DNA of 64,000 bases from an uncultured Draconibacterium sp. (GTDB lineage: Bacteria > Bacteroidota > Bacteroidia > Bacteroidales > Prolixibacteraceae), in assembly GCF_963676735.1 (NCBI RefSeq), contig NZ_OY781464.1:5117001-5181000 (forward strand). The letters are read 5' to 3'. The position numbers were made by a program, and so were the translations under genes. Shown piece after piece: positions 1 to 8,532 of the stretch (positions are counted from its first letter, which is position 1; every line of letters begins with the position of its first letter). A model generated the notes under the pieces. It did no database searches. It was given only the letters and a program-made list of their open reading frames with translations, and was not told the DNA's origin.

Positions 1-128
1 CCTCAGTCGTATTTCGAAATTAAGGAAACAAATTATTAGGCTTATTTTTAGTAGAACTTCTATTATAAAAAATGCCATTCGTTTGACTCATTCAAATCGG
101 ATGGCATTTTCTTTTTTGTAGAAATATC
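1..128. other. Left edge, no complete gene
   Basis: Frame 1 of the plus strand is open from base 1 to a TAG at 37-39, giving a 12-residue tail ending KETNY. It could be the C-terminus of a plus-strand gene that begins outside the window, but 12 codons prove nothing. The rest is the bidirectional terminator listed separately. Confidence 0.3.
67..117. terminator. Bidirectional terminator after sufS
   Basis: The arms AAAATGCCAT (69-78) and ATGGCATTTT (101-110) are exact reverse complements, with an additional TTTGA/TCAAA pairing inside. A T-run follows on each strand (112-117 on plus, the complement of 67-72 on minus). It lies 12 bases beyond the sufS stop and would end the suf operon, and would also stop anything entering from the left. 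Confidence 0.8.
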
Positions 129-1346
129 CTACAGCATCAGTATTGCTTTGTTGAGTGCCTGCATAAAAAGATCGATTTCTTCTTTGGTATTGTACATCCC
201 AAATGAGATACGCGCACAGGCCGAAATGCCAAAATGTTGCATTATCGGATCGGCGCAGTGATGACCGGTACGAATGGCAATTCCCATTTTATCGATCAGC
301 ATTCCCAAATCGTAAGAATGTATTCCATTAATATTAAAACAGATAACCCCTGATTTATTAGGGGCCTCACCATAAATTCTTAAACCTTCAATGTTTTTTA
401 ATTGCTGGGTGGCATATTCGAGTAATTCGTGTTCGTGCCGACCAATGTTTTCAACGCCAATCTCGTTAACCAAATCCAGTGCCGCACCAAAACCTGCCAG
501 GTTTGTAATGTTAGGGGTTCCGGCCTCAAATTTATAGGGCAGTTCGTTAAACGTTGTGCCATTAAACGACACCTCCGAGATCATTTGTCCTCCGCCCTGA
601 TACGGTGGCATTTCTTCCAGCCATTTTTCTTTCCCATACAATACTCCAACACCGTTTGGGCCATAAACTTTGTGTGCCGAAAATGCATAAAAATCAACAT
701 CAAGCTCTTGTACGTTTATTTTTAAATGTGCTGATGCCTGGGCGCCGTCAACCATAACTGCTATACCCGCTTTATGGGCAATTTTAACAATTTCGGAAAT
801 GGGGTTAATGGTACCCAATACATTTGACACATGGTTTACTGCAATTAGTCTTGTTTTCGAGGTAATCAGTTCCGGTAACTTTTCTATTTCAAGCAAACCA
901 TTGTCGTTAAATGGAAGTTTTACAATTTTTGCTTTTCGTTTTTCGGCATTAATTTGCCAGGGAACAATATTTGAATGGTGTTCCATTTCCGACACGATAA
1001 TTTCATCGTCTTCTGAAACATATTTTTCGCAGAAGCTGCTTGCTACCAGGTTTATACTTTCAGTGGCTCCTTTAGTGAAAATAATCTCTTTGCGCGAGGA
1101 TGCGTTAATGAAAGTTTTCACTTTGTCTCGAACCTCTTCATATTCAAGCGTAGCTTTATCGGCCATGTAATGTGCACCCCGGTGAATGTTTCCATAATAG
1201 TCGTTGTGCAATTGTTCAAGTTTTAGCAATACCTGAACGGGCTTTTGTGCTGATGCTGCTGTATCGAGATAAACCAGCGGTTTGTTGTATACTTTTTGCT
1301 GAAGTATGGGGAAATATGCTCTTATTTTTTCGGTATCGTAATTCAT
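129..1346 (-). CDS. sufS: SufS cysteine desulfurase
   Basis: A group II PLP-dependent cysteine desulfurase that takes sulphur from L-cysteine as a persulfide and hands it to the SufBCD scaffold. The 405 residues match the family length. The PLP-binding lysine is in SAHKVYGPNG, and the acceptor cysteine is Cys364 in RTGHHCADP, the same number as in E. coli SufS. The start at MNYDTEKIRAYFP fits the usual N-terminus. It is the last gene of sufB-C-D-S, 121 bases after sufD. No sufE-like sulphur acceptor is in the cluster, so one probably lies elsewhere, or SufU-type or direct transfer is used (inference). Confidence 0.96.
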   Translation of the reverse strand: MNYDTEKIRAYFPILQQKVYNKPLVYLDTAASAQKPVQVLLKLEQLHNDYYGNIHRGAHYMADKATLEYEEVRDKVKTFINASSRKEIIFTKGATESINLVASSFCEKYVSEDDEIIVSEMEHHSNIVPWQINAEKRKAKIVKLPFNDNGLLEIEKLPELITSKTRLIAVNHVSNVLGTINPISEIVKIAHKAGIAVMVDGAQASAHLKINVQELDVDFYAFSAHKVYGPNGVGVLYGKEKWLEEMPPYQGGGQMISEVSFNGTTFNELPYKFEAGTPNITNLAGFGAALDLVNEIGVENIGRHEHELLEYATQQLKNIEGLRIYGEAPNKSGVICFNINGIHSYDLGMLIDKMGIAIRTGHHCADPIMQHFGISACARISFGMYNTKEEIDLFMQALNKAILML

Positions 1347-1467
1347 AGAGCTAAGGTAACCAAAAGAAAGAAAAGATGCTTTGTGAAACTTTGTGCCCGG
1401 TGTTTAACTTAAAGGTTTATTTACCAAAAAGTTAGTGCGGCATCAAAAAAGTTTCACAAAGTATTAT

Positions 1468-2835
1468 TTAGCAATCGCACTGGTAAGCGCAATCGTGACA
1501 ACGGGCAACTTCACCTTTCAGGCGTTTGTCAACCAGTTCGTCAATCCGGTCGCGCAGTGGTTCAAGTTTAATTTCTTTTACCACTTCGTGCGCAAAGGCA
1601 TTCATCATCATCAAACGTGCTTTATCTTCATCAATACCGCGGGCACGCAGATAAAACAACGCTTCTTCATCAATTTGCCCAACAGTAGCCCCATGGCTGC
1701 ATTTTACATCGTCGGCATCAATAATCAGCTGTGGTTTTGTCTGCATGTTGGCCTCGTCAGTAAGTAACAGGTTATTGTTACGCTGGAAAGCATTAGTTTT
1801 TTGGGCATCGCGCACCACGTGTATTCTCCCTGAAAATGCCCCTGATGATTTTTCATCAAGTACATTTTTATATACCTGGTTGCTCTCGCAGTGTGGCGAG
1901 GCATGAATTACCTGTGTGAAATTATCAACATGTTGGTTTTTATCCATAAAGGCCATGCCAAACATATTGGCTTCGGCATTTTCGCCGTTGAGCATAAATT
2001 TCAGGTTGTTACGGATTAATCCGCCGTGCAGCGAGGCGGTATGCGAAGTAACACGCGAATCGCGCTGCTGATCAATAAAAACCGAGTGAATGCTTGTTGC
2101 TTTATTGTGTTGGTTTTGTAACATATAAAACTCAACATCAGCATTGTTGCCTGCAAAAATTTCAGTTACCGAGTTGCTCAGGTACTGGTTCAGATTCAGT
2201 GTATGGTCGCACAACAATACCTGCACTTTAGCTCCGTCTTCCACCAAAATAAAGTTACGTTGGGTCGCAAAAGTAGCCTTCTCGTCCTGCAGCAGGTTTA
2301 TAATCTGAATCGGACTTTCAACAATAACATTTTTTGGTACGTAAAGAAAAAAACCATCCTTGGCAAAAGCTGTGTTTAAAGCCACCATTGGGTCTTCTTC
2401 CACTTTTGCCAGGCTGGCATATTTCTCTAACAACTCCGGCTTTTCTTTTGAAATACTTTCGAGACTGTCCAGAATGACACCGTCGGGTAAATTCCCTTTT
2501 TCAGTTTCGTTTTTATAAAACCAACCATTAAAAACCATGGCCAGGTTGGTATTTAGTTGCGGTACATCGCAACGAAAAACTTCACCCAGGTTAGCTTTTT
2601 TCTCTTCTTTGGTATGAATAAATTTAAAGTCGGGAAGAAAAGCCGGGTTGAGGTTGGTGTATTTATAGTTTTCGTTTTTTCGCGTTGGTATACCCTGCAG
2701 TACAAAATTCTGGAACGCTTTATTTCTTTGTGCGTTCAGAATGTCGGAGGAGTTTTTGAAAAGCTCGTCCTTTACTTCGTTGTAGTGTGCGGTATATTTT
2801 AGCGATAAATCTGCTTTGTCAACTAAAACGCTCAT
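1468..2835 (-). CDS. sufD: SufD, Fe-S scaffold subunit with Cys-rich tail
   Basis: Partner of SufB and SufC in the SufBC2D scaffold that assembles Fe-S clusters in the cytoplasm. The beta-helix core is recognisable near the C-terminal third, with KCSHGATVGQIDEEALFYL carrying the histidine conserved in SufD. The length of 455 is slightly above the family norm. The last eleven residues, RCHDCAYQCDC, hold four cysteines (446, 449, 453, 455) in a C-x2-C-x3-C-x-C pattern, absent from well-studied proteobacterial SufD. It starts one base after the sufC stop, so the two genes are probably translationally coupled. Confidence 0.94.
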   Translation of the reverse strand: MSVLVDKADLSLKYTAHYNEVKDELFKNSSDILNAQRNKAFQNFVLQGIPTRKNENYKYTNLNPAFLPDFKFIHTKEEKKANLGEVFRCDVPQLNTNLAMVFNGWFYKNETEKGNLPDGVILDSLESISKEKPELLEKYASLAKVEEDPMVALNTAFAKDGFFLYVPKNVIVESPIQIINLLQDEKATFATQRNFILVEDGAKVQVLLCDHTLNLNQYLSNSVTEIFAGNNADVEFYMLQNQHNKATSIHSVFIDQQRDSRVTSHTASLHGGLIRNNLKFMLNGENAEANMFGMAFMDKNQHVDNFTQVIHASPHCESNQVYKNVLDEKSSGAFSGRIHVVRDAQKTNAFQRNNNLLLTDEANMQTKPQLIIDADDVKCSHGATVGQIDEEALFYLRARGIDEDKARLMMMNAFAHEVVKEIKLEPLRDRIDELVDKRLKGEVARCHDCAYQCDC

Positions 2836-2836
2836 G

Positions 2837-3589
2837 TTAATTTCCGTTTTCTGATTTAATCCAGTCGTAGCCTTTTTCTTCCAGCTCCAGTGCCAGCTCT
2901 TTTCCGGCTGTTTTTACAATTTTGCCCTGATAAAGAATATGAACAAAATCAGGGACAATATAGTCTAGTAAACGTTGGTAGTGGGTGACAACAATGGCTG
3001 CTGTTTCGGGCGATTTTAAGGCATTTACACCGTGTGCTACAGTTTTTAGCGCATCAATATCAAGTCCCGAGTCTGTTTCGTCAAGAATAGCCAGTCTGGG
3101 TTCCAGCAGAGCCATCTGAAAGATTTCATTTTTCTTTTTTTCTCCGCCTGAAAAACCTTCATTTACCGAACGATTGGTTAATTTGGTGTGCATATCCACC
3201 AGGTCCATCTTTTCGCGCATAAGTTTCAGGAATTCACCTGCAGTAAGTTCCTTTAGCCCTTTGTGTTTGCGGTGTTCGTTAACCGAAGTTTTCAGAAAAT
3301 TTACCATGGGTACACCGGGTATTTCAACCGGGTACTGAAAGCTAAGGAAAATCCCGTCTTTGGCACGGTCTTCCGGTGCCCTATCGAGCAGGTCTTCCCC
3401 TTCAAACAGCACTTCGCCATGGGTAATTTCATATTCTTCTTTTCCGGCAAGCACATTGGCAAGTGTACTTTTTCCTGAACCGTTAGGCCCCATAATGGCA
3501 TGCACCTCGCCGGGTTTCACCTCCAGGTTGATTCCTTTCAGGATTTCCATCCCTTCTACGGAAGCATATAAGTCTTTAATCTTTAACAT
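2837..3589 (-). CDS. sufC: SufC, ABC-type ATPase of Fe-S assembly
   Basis: Soluble ABC ATPase that drives conformational change in the SufBCD scaffold. It has Walker A GPNGSGKST (residues 34-42), a signature region NEGFSGGEKKKNEI, and Walker B LAILDETDSGLDIDAL, with the SufC-type DETDSGLD sequence that separates SufC from ordinary transport ATPases. The 250 residues are the normal length. It sits between sufB (63 bases upstream) and sufD (1 base downstream). No membrane segment is present, as expected. Confidence 0.97.
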   Translation of the reverse strand: MLKIKDLYASVEGMEILKGINLEVKPGEVHAIMGPNGSGKSTLANVLAGKEEYEITHGEVLFEGEDLLDRAPEDRAKDGIFLSFQYPVEIPGVPMVNFLKTSVNEHRKHKGLKELTAGEFLKLMREKMDLVDMHTKLTNRSVNEGFSGGEKKKNEIFQMALLEPRLAILDETDSGLDIDALKTVAHGVNALKSPETAAIVVTHYQRLLDYIVPDFVHILYQGKIVKTAGKELALELEEKGYDWIKSENGN

Positions 3590-3652
3590 TTTTATTTTAT
3601 CCTGTTGCGGGCAGTGTGTATTAAAACTGTCTGCCCTAAGTTATTTAATTGT

Positions 3653-5098
3653 CTATCCAACACTGCCTTCAAGGCTGATCTGAAGCAATTTCTGAGCTTC
3701 AACGGCAAATTCCATAGGTAGCTTATTCAGTACCTCCTTGGCATAACCGTTAACAATCATCCCGATTGCTTTTTCTGTATCAATACCACGTTGGTTGCAG
3801 TAAAAAATCTGGTCTTCACCAATTTTCGATGTGGTGGCTTCGTGCTCCACAACCGACGATTTATTGCCTACTTCGATGTACGGGAATGTGTGCGCTCCGC
3901 AGGTGTCATTCAGCAGTAGCGAATCGCATTGCGAAAAGTTACGTGAGTTTTTCGCTTTAGGCATAATCTTTACCAATCCGCGGTATGAATTTTCACTTTT
4001 CCCGGCTGAAATACCTTTTGAAATAATGGTAGACTTGGTATTGCGGCCAATGTGAATCATTTTAGAGCCGGTATCGGCTTGTTGATGATTGTTGGTAACT
4101 GCCACCGAGTTAAACTCTCCAACCGAATTGTCGCCCATAAGGATGCAGCTGGGGTATTTCCAGGTAATTGCCGAACCTGTTTCTACCTGTGTCCAACTTA
4201 TTTTCGACGACTCGCCGCGGCAAACACCACGCTTGGTAACAAAGTTGTAAATACCACCTTTGCCGTTTTTATCTCCCGGATACCAGTTCTGAACCGTTGA
4301 ATATTTTACCTCTGCGCGGTCGAGAGTAATAATTTCAACAACTGCGGCGTGCAGCTGGTTTTCGTCGCGCATTGGTGCAGTACAACCTTCAAGGTAACTC
4401 ACATAGCTGTCGTCGTCGGCCACAATTAGTGTACGCTCAAACTGTCCGGTGTTGGCTGCGTTAATCCTGAAATAAGTTGATAGTTCCATGGGGCAGCGAA
4501 CACCTTTAGGGATGTAGCAAAACGACCCATCGCTAAATACGGCAGAATTAAGTGCGGCAAAGTAATTGTCGGCTACAGGTACCGCTTGTCCGAGGTATTT
4601 TTTTACCAAATCAGGGTGGTCTTTTACGGCCTCGGAAAACGAACAGAAAATAATGCCTTTTTCTGCCAGCGTTTCTTTAAAGGTTGTTTTAACCGAAACC
4701 GAATCAATTACCGCATCAACGGCAACACCTGCCAACTGCTTTTGCTCTTCAAGCGGAATACCAAGCTTCTCAAAAGTTTCCAGTAATTCCGGGTCAACTT
4801 CATCCAGGCTTTCATACTTTGGCCCTTTTTTAGGTGCTGCATAATAACTTATTGCCTGGAAATCGATAGGCGGAATTTTTAAATAAGCCCAGTTTGGCAT
4901 CTTCATTTTCTGCCACTTCTGAAAAGCGTCTAGCCTGAATTTTAACATAAATTCAGGTTCTTCTTTTTTGGCAGATATCAAACGAATTACGTCTTCGTTA
5001 AGGCCTTTTTCAATAATCTCGGTTTCAATATCAGTTACAAAACCATATTTGTATTCGCCTTGCGTTACGTCATTCAATATTTTATCTTGTTCTTCCAT
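3653..5098 (-). CDS. sufB: SufB, Fe-S scaffold subunit
   Basis: Main scaffold on which nascent clusters are built. The 481 residues are typical. The C-terminal motif NDTCGAHTFPYIEVG contains the cysteine equivalent to E. coli SufB Cys405, which receives the persulfide sulphur. SSVVEHEATTSKIGEDQ follows with the conserved histidine and glutamate. It is the first gene of the suf operon and is read divergently from thiL. A TATCTTTG box on the minus strand (5156-5163) lies about 58 bases upstream. No IscR- or SufR-type regulator gene is nearby. Confidence 0.97.
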   Translation of the reverse strand: MEEQDKILNDVTQGEYKYGFVTDIETEIIEKGLNEDVIRLISAKKEEPEFMLKFRLDAFQKWQKMKMPNWAYLKIPPIDFQAISYYAAPKKGPKYESLDEVDPELLETFEKLGIPLEEQKQLAGVAVDAVIDSVSVKTTFKETLAEKGIIFCSFSEAVKDHPDLVKKYLGQAVPVADNYFAALNSAVFSDGSFCYIPKGVRCPMELSTYFRINAANTGQFERTLIVADDDSYVSYLEGCTAPMRDENQLHAAVVEIITLDRAEVKYSTVQNWYPGDKNGKGGIYNFVTKRGVCRGESSKISWTQVETGSAITWKYPSCILMGDNSVGEFNSVAVTNNHQQADTGSKMIHIGRNTKSTIISKGISAGKSENSYRGLVKIMPKAKNSRNFSQCDSLLLNDTCGAHTFPYIEVGNKSSVVEHEATTSKIGEDQIFYCNQRGIDTEKAIGMIVNGYAKEVLNKLPMEFAVEAQKLLQISLEGSVG

Positions 5099-5152
5099 TT
5101 TCTGAATTTTCTATCCTTATAACAACGCTTTATTAAGACTGTTTAAATAAAA

Positions 5153-5183
5153 TTGCAAAGATATAAAAGTATGGGTATTTTTG
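5153..5183 (+). promoter_or_regulatory. Promoter for thiL (TTG-N20-TATTTTTG)
   Basis: TTG at 5153-5155 is followed after 20 bases by TATTTTTG at 5176-5183. This matches the Bacteroidota sigma-ABfr-type consensus (TTTG-N19-21-TAnnTTTG) except for the first T of the -33 box. The predicted start of transcription is near 5190, giving a leader of about 38 bases before the thiL ATG. Confidence 0.6.
5156..5163 (-). promoter_or_regulatory. Putative -7 box for the suf operon
   Basis: Read on the minus strand the bases are TATCTTTG, matching the Bacteroidota TAnnTTTG -7 element. No convincing TTTG lies 19-21 bases upstream, so the call rests on one box and its position. It overlaps the promoter region of thiL on the other strand. 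Confidence 0.4.
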
Positions 5184-5227
5184 TGGCTTCAACAGTTTAA
5201 TACATACTTATTTGTCCTTATTTAATA

Positions 5228-6265
5228 ATGAATAAAGAAATCAAAAGAACAAATATTTCGGAGTTGGGTGAATTTGGCCTGATTGACCGATTGACAAAAG
5301 ACATTCGGATAATAAACGATAGTACTGTTTTGGGCGTTGGTGACGATGCCGCCGTGTTAAATTACAAGGACAAACAGGTTGTTGTTTCAACTGATTTGTT
5401 GACAGAAGGAGTACATTTTAACCTTATGTATGTGCCCTTGAAACATTTGGGTTATAAAGCCGTGGTTGTGAACTTATCGGATATTTATGCGATGAATGCA
5501 ACTCCGAAACAAATTACGGTAAGCGTCGCGGTTTCCAATAAATTTTCGGTTGAAGCTTTAGAGGAGTTATATGCCGGAGTTAAGCTTGCCTGCCAAAAGT
5601 ATAATGTTGATTTGATTGGAGGCGACACAACTGGTTCGCTTACCGGATTAACAATAAGTATAACCGCTGTTGGCGAAGCTGAAAAAGAAAATATTGTAAC
5701 AAGAAGTGGTGCCGGGGCAAACGATTTGCTATGTGTTTCGGGTGATTTGGGCGGGGCCTACATGGGGCTGCAATTGCTGGAGAGAGAAAACGAGGTGTTT
5801 AAAGTGAATGAAAAGATGCAACCCAAACTTGATGGTTACGATTATATTTTGGAGCGACAGCTAAAACCGGAAGCCAGGGTTGATGTTATTGCTGCTTTTA
5901 AAAAAATCGGAATTAAACCCACATCCATGATTGATATTTCAGATGGTTTGTCGTCGGAAATTATGCACTTGTGCACCAAGTCGGGCGTTGGGTGCAGTTT
6001 GTTTGAAGACAAAGTACCAATGGATTTACAGACTAAACAAATGGCTGAAGAGTTAAATATTAATCCGTTGGTAGCAGCCCTGAATGGGGGCGAAGATTAC
6101 GAGTTGTTGTTTACACTCTCGCTTGATGATTATGAAAAGATTAAAAATGATCCTGATTTTACCATTATTGGTCATATGACTGAGGCTGGAGAAGGCATTA
6201 ACCTGCAAACAACAGGAGGTTCGTCTATCCCCCTGGAGGCCCAGGGGTGGAATCATGGGAAATAG
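5228..6265 (+). CDS. thiL: Thiamine-monophosphate kinase
   Basis: Phosphorylates thiamine phosphate to thiamine diphosphate, the last step of the pathway. It belongs to the AIR synthase (PurM)-like ATP-binding fold. The motifs visible are VGDDAAVLN near residue 40, VSTDLLTEGVHF, DLIGGDTTGS near 138, IDISDGLSSE near 238 and LNGGEDYELLFT near 282. The length of 345 is normal. It stands alone between divergent suf and convergent lpxA, so it is probably monocistronic. A ThDP-dependent enzyme is encoded in the same window at 48670-50307, but no link is implied. Confidence 0.95.
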   Translation: MNKEIKRTNISELGEFGLIDRLTKDIRIINDSTVLGVGDDAAVLNYKDKQVVVSTDLLTEGVHFNLMYVPLKHLGYKAVVVNLSDIYAMNATPKQITVSVAVSNKFSVEALEELYAGVKLACQKYNVDLIGGDTTGSLTGLTISITAVGEAEKENIVTRSGAGANDLLCVSGDLGGAYMGLQLLERENEVFKVNEKMQPKLDGYDYILERQLKPEARVDVIAAFKKIGIKPTSMIDISDGLSSEIMHLCTKSGVGCSLFEDKVPMDLQTKQMAEELNINPLVAALNGGEDYELLFTLSLDDYEKIKNDPDFTIIGHMTEAGEGINLQTTGGSSIPLEAQGWNHGK

Positions 6266-6274
6266 CTCATTAAC

Positions 6275-6316
6275 ATTAAAAAAAATGCCATCAGATAGTG
6301 ATGGCATTTTTTTAAT
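6275..6316. terminator. Bidirectional terminator between thiL and lpxA
   Basis: ATGCCATCA (6285-6293), loop GATAG and TGATGGCAT (6299-6307) form a perfect stem. It is extended by A/T pairs and flanked by eight A on the left and seven T on the right, so it works in both directions. It separates the convergent genes thiL and lpxA. It shares the AAAATGCCAT/ATGGCATTTT core with the terminator at 67-117. Confidence 0.88.
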
Positions 6317-6330
6317 GTTTTTTGTAGTCA

Positions 6331-7113
6331 TTAATCGGGGAAATATCCTCGAATAATTCCACGTTTCGAGTCTTTTACAAAAAGCAATACTTCATCGCGT
6401 TCAGGTGTTGCCGGCATTTCTGCTTCAATAATTTCAACAGCCTGGGCAGTATTTAGTCCTTTTTGGTAAATATAACGGTAGATATCTTGTACTTCGCGTA
6501 TTTTTTCGTTATTGTACTGTCTCCTACGTAGGCCAATAGAGTTAATACCTACATACGAAAGTGGTTCGCGGCCTGCTTTAATAAACGGTGGAACATCCTT
6601 GCGAACAAGCGATCCGCCCGAAATCATTACGTGTGTTCCAATACGAACAAACTGGTGAACTGCCGACATGCCACCAAGAATGGCCCAGTCGTCAACCTGA
6701 ACTTCTCCGGCCAACTGAACGTTGTTTACCAGAATAATGTTGCTTCCCACTTTACAATCGTGAGCCACGTGTACGTAGGCCATCAACAAATTGTTGTCGC
6801 CAAGTACTGTTTTACCTTTTGCAGCTGTACCTCTGTTTATGGTTACAAATTCGCGAATTGTATTATTGTTGCCAATTTCAACTGTTGAATATTCGCCTTT
6901 GAATTTTAAATCCTGCGGAACGGCTCCAATAACAGCCCCCGGAAAAATATTACAGTTTTTACCAATCCTGGTTCCCGGTAAAATGGTTACACCAGAACCA
7001 ATTCTTGTCCCTTCACCGATTTCAACATCATGGTCGATGGAAACAAAAGGCTCGATAACTACATTATCTGCAACTTTTGCATCGGGATGGACATAAGCTA
7101 GTGGTTGTTTCAT
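6331..7113 (-). CDS. lpxA: LpxA, UDP-N-acetylglucosamine acyltransferase
   Basis: First acyl transfer of lipid A synthesis, moving a 3-hydroxyacyl chain from ACP to UDP-GlcNAc. The N-terminal half is made of left-handed beta-helix hexapeptide repeats. The catalytic histidine (E. coli His125) is in LMAYVHVAHDCKVG, and the helical C-terminal domain follows from about residue 190. The length of 260 is usual. It starts 15 bases after lpxC/fabZ and ends the lipid A cluster at the shared terminator. Confidence 0.96.
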   Translation of the reverse strand: MKQPLAYVHPDAKVADNVVIEPFVSIDHDVEIGEGTRIGSGVTILPGTRIGKNCNIFPGAVIGAVPQDLKFKGEYSTVEIGNNNTIREFVTINRGTAAKGKTVLGDNNLLMAYVHVAHDCKVGSNIILVNNVQLAGEVQVDDWAILGGMSAVHQFVRIGTHVMISGGSLVRKDVPPFIKAGREPLSYVGINSIGLRRRQYNNEKIREVQDIYRYIYQKGLNTAQAVEIIEAEMPATPERDEVLLFVKDSKRGIIRGYFPD

Positions 7114-7128
7114 CTTATACTGTCTTGA

Positions 7129-8514
7129 TTAATCTTCTTTTTTTACAATTTGTGCCATAAATTCTCCTTCGGCAACAATTTTGTCGCCAACATAAGTAAC
7201 CCCTTTCATGTTGGCTATTCCTCTTCTGATCGGCGAAGTTAATTTTAATTTAAAAATCAGGGTGTCGCCCGGGATAACTTTTTTCCTGAATTTAACATTG
7301 TCGATTCGGATAAAGTAAGTGGCAAATTTTCCTTTTTGCTGGCTTAAAACCAATAATCCTCCGCACTGAGCCATCGCTTCAACAAGTAAAACACCTGGCA
7401 TAACGGGTTCGTCGGGGAAATGCCCCTGGAAAAACGGTTCGTTTGCCGTAACGTTTTTAATGCCAATAATTTCATCTTCCTGAATGCAAACTACTTTGTC
7501 TACCAATAAAAATGGATACCGGTGAGGCAACAGTTCTTTTATTCGGTTAACATCCATTAATGGTTCGTCGTTCGGATTGCATTTAGGTGCTGCTTCAGCT
7601 TCTTTTTTCCATTGTTTTTTTAAGGCCTTGGCAAAAATAGTGTTAGGACCGTGCCCTGGTTTTGAGGCAATAATCCGGCCTTTAATCCGCTTGCCACATA
7701 GCGAAAGGTCGCCAATTACATCGAGCAACTTGTGGCGTGCACATTCATTATCAAAATGCAACTCAAGATTATTTAATATGCCCTGTGCTTTTACCTCAAC
7801 CCGCGGGTGATTGGTTAAATCAGCCAACCTGTCCAGTTCTTCCTGGCTAATTTCTTTGTCGATAATAACAATGGCATTGTTAAGGTCGCCACCTTTGATA
7901 AGATTGTGGCTAAGCAAAAATTCTATTTCGCGAAGAAAAACAAACGTACGGCATTCGGCAATTTCCGTTTTAAAATCTTTTATCGACTCTAATGTTGCAT
8001 ACTGGTTGTTTAAAACCGCCGATGGAAACGAAATCATCACATTTAAGCTGTAATCATTATCCGGTAGCGCTATAATGTGCGAACCTGATTTTTCATCGAA
8101 GATTTCAATCTTTTCACTTATTTCAAAATAATCTCTTTCGGCTTCTTGTTCAACAATGCCAGCTTTTTCAATTGCTTCAACAAAATATTTCGAGCTACCA
8201 TCAATAATTGGAGCTTCCTCGTTGTTTACTTCAATCAGCACATTGTCCAGGTCCATCCCGGTAAGTGCAGCAAGTGCATGTTCAATGGTTCCAATTCGGG
8301 CTCCGTTTTTTTCAAGTAGCGTTCCGCGCGAAGTATCGATAACCAAATCAACATCGGCATCAATAATTGGTTTGTTTTCAAGGTCTACTCGTTTAAATTT
8401 AAAGCCGTGGTTTTCAGGTGCCGGTAAAAAATTCATAGTTACATTAACACCTGTATGTAAGCCTTTCCCCTCAATTTTAAATGAGTTCTTTAACGTCTTT
8501 TGTTTTACCACCAT
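7129..8514 (-). CDS. lpxC/fabZ: Bifunctional LpxC deacetylase / FabZ dehydratase
   Basis: A single chain with two enzymes. Residues 1 to about 300 are LpxC, the zinc UDP-3-O-acyl-GlcNAc deacetylase, recognised by KGLHTGVNVTM, TIEHALAAL and the zinc-binding HKLLDVIGD. Residues from about 318 are FabZ, with LPHRYPFLLVDKV and the active-site GHFPDEPVMPGVLLVEAMAQ (catalytic His and Glu). The length of 461 equals the two parts together. The fusion is a known Bacteroidota and Chlorobi trait and puts the committed lipid A step and fatty acid dehydration on one polypeptide. It lies between lpxD (18 bases) and lpxA (15 bases). Confidence 0.97.
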   Translation of the reverse strand: MVVKQKTLKNSFKIEGKGLHTGVNVTMNFLPAPENHGFKFKRVDLENKPIIDADVDLVIDTSRGTLLEKNGARIGTIEHALAALTGMDLDNVLIEVNNEEAPIIDGSSKYFVEAIEKAGIVEQEAERDYFEISEKIEIFDEKSGSHIIALPDNDYSLNVMISFPSAVLNNQYATLESIKDFKTEIAECRTFVFLREIEFLLSHNLIKGGDLNNAIVIIDKEISQEELDRLADLTNHPRVEVKAQGILNNLELHFDNECARHKLLDVIGDLSLCGKRIKGRIIASKPGHGPNTIFAKALKKQWKKEAEAAPKCNPNDEPLMDVNRIKELLPHRYPFLLVDKVVCIQEDEIIGIKNVTANEPFFQGHFPDEPVMPGVLLVEAMAQCGGLLVLSQQKGKFATYFIRIDNVKFRKKVIPGDTLIFKLKLTSPIRRGIANMKGVTYVGDKIVAEGEFMAQIVKKED

Positions 8515-8532
8515 AGGGAAGTGAAATATTTC

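Noticed and set aside
3301..3501. Reading of sufC in a second frame on the same strand
   Set aside because: A shadow of sufC; the SufC motifs are in the other frame.
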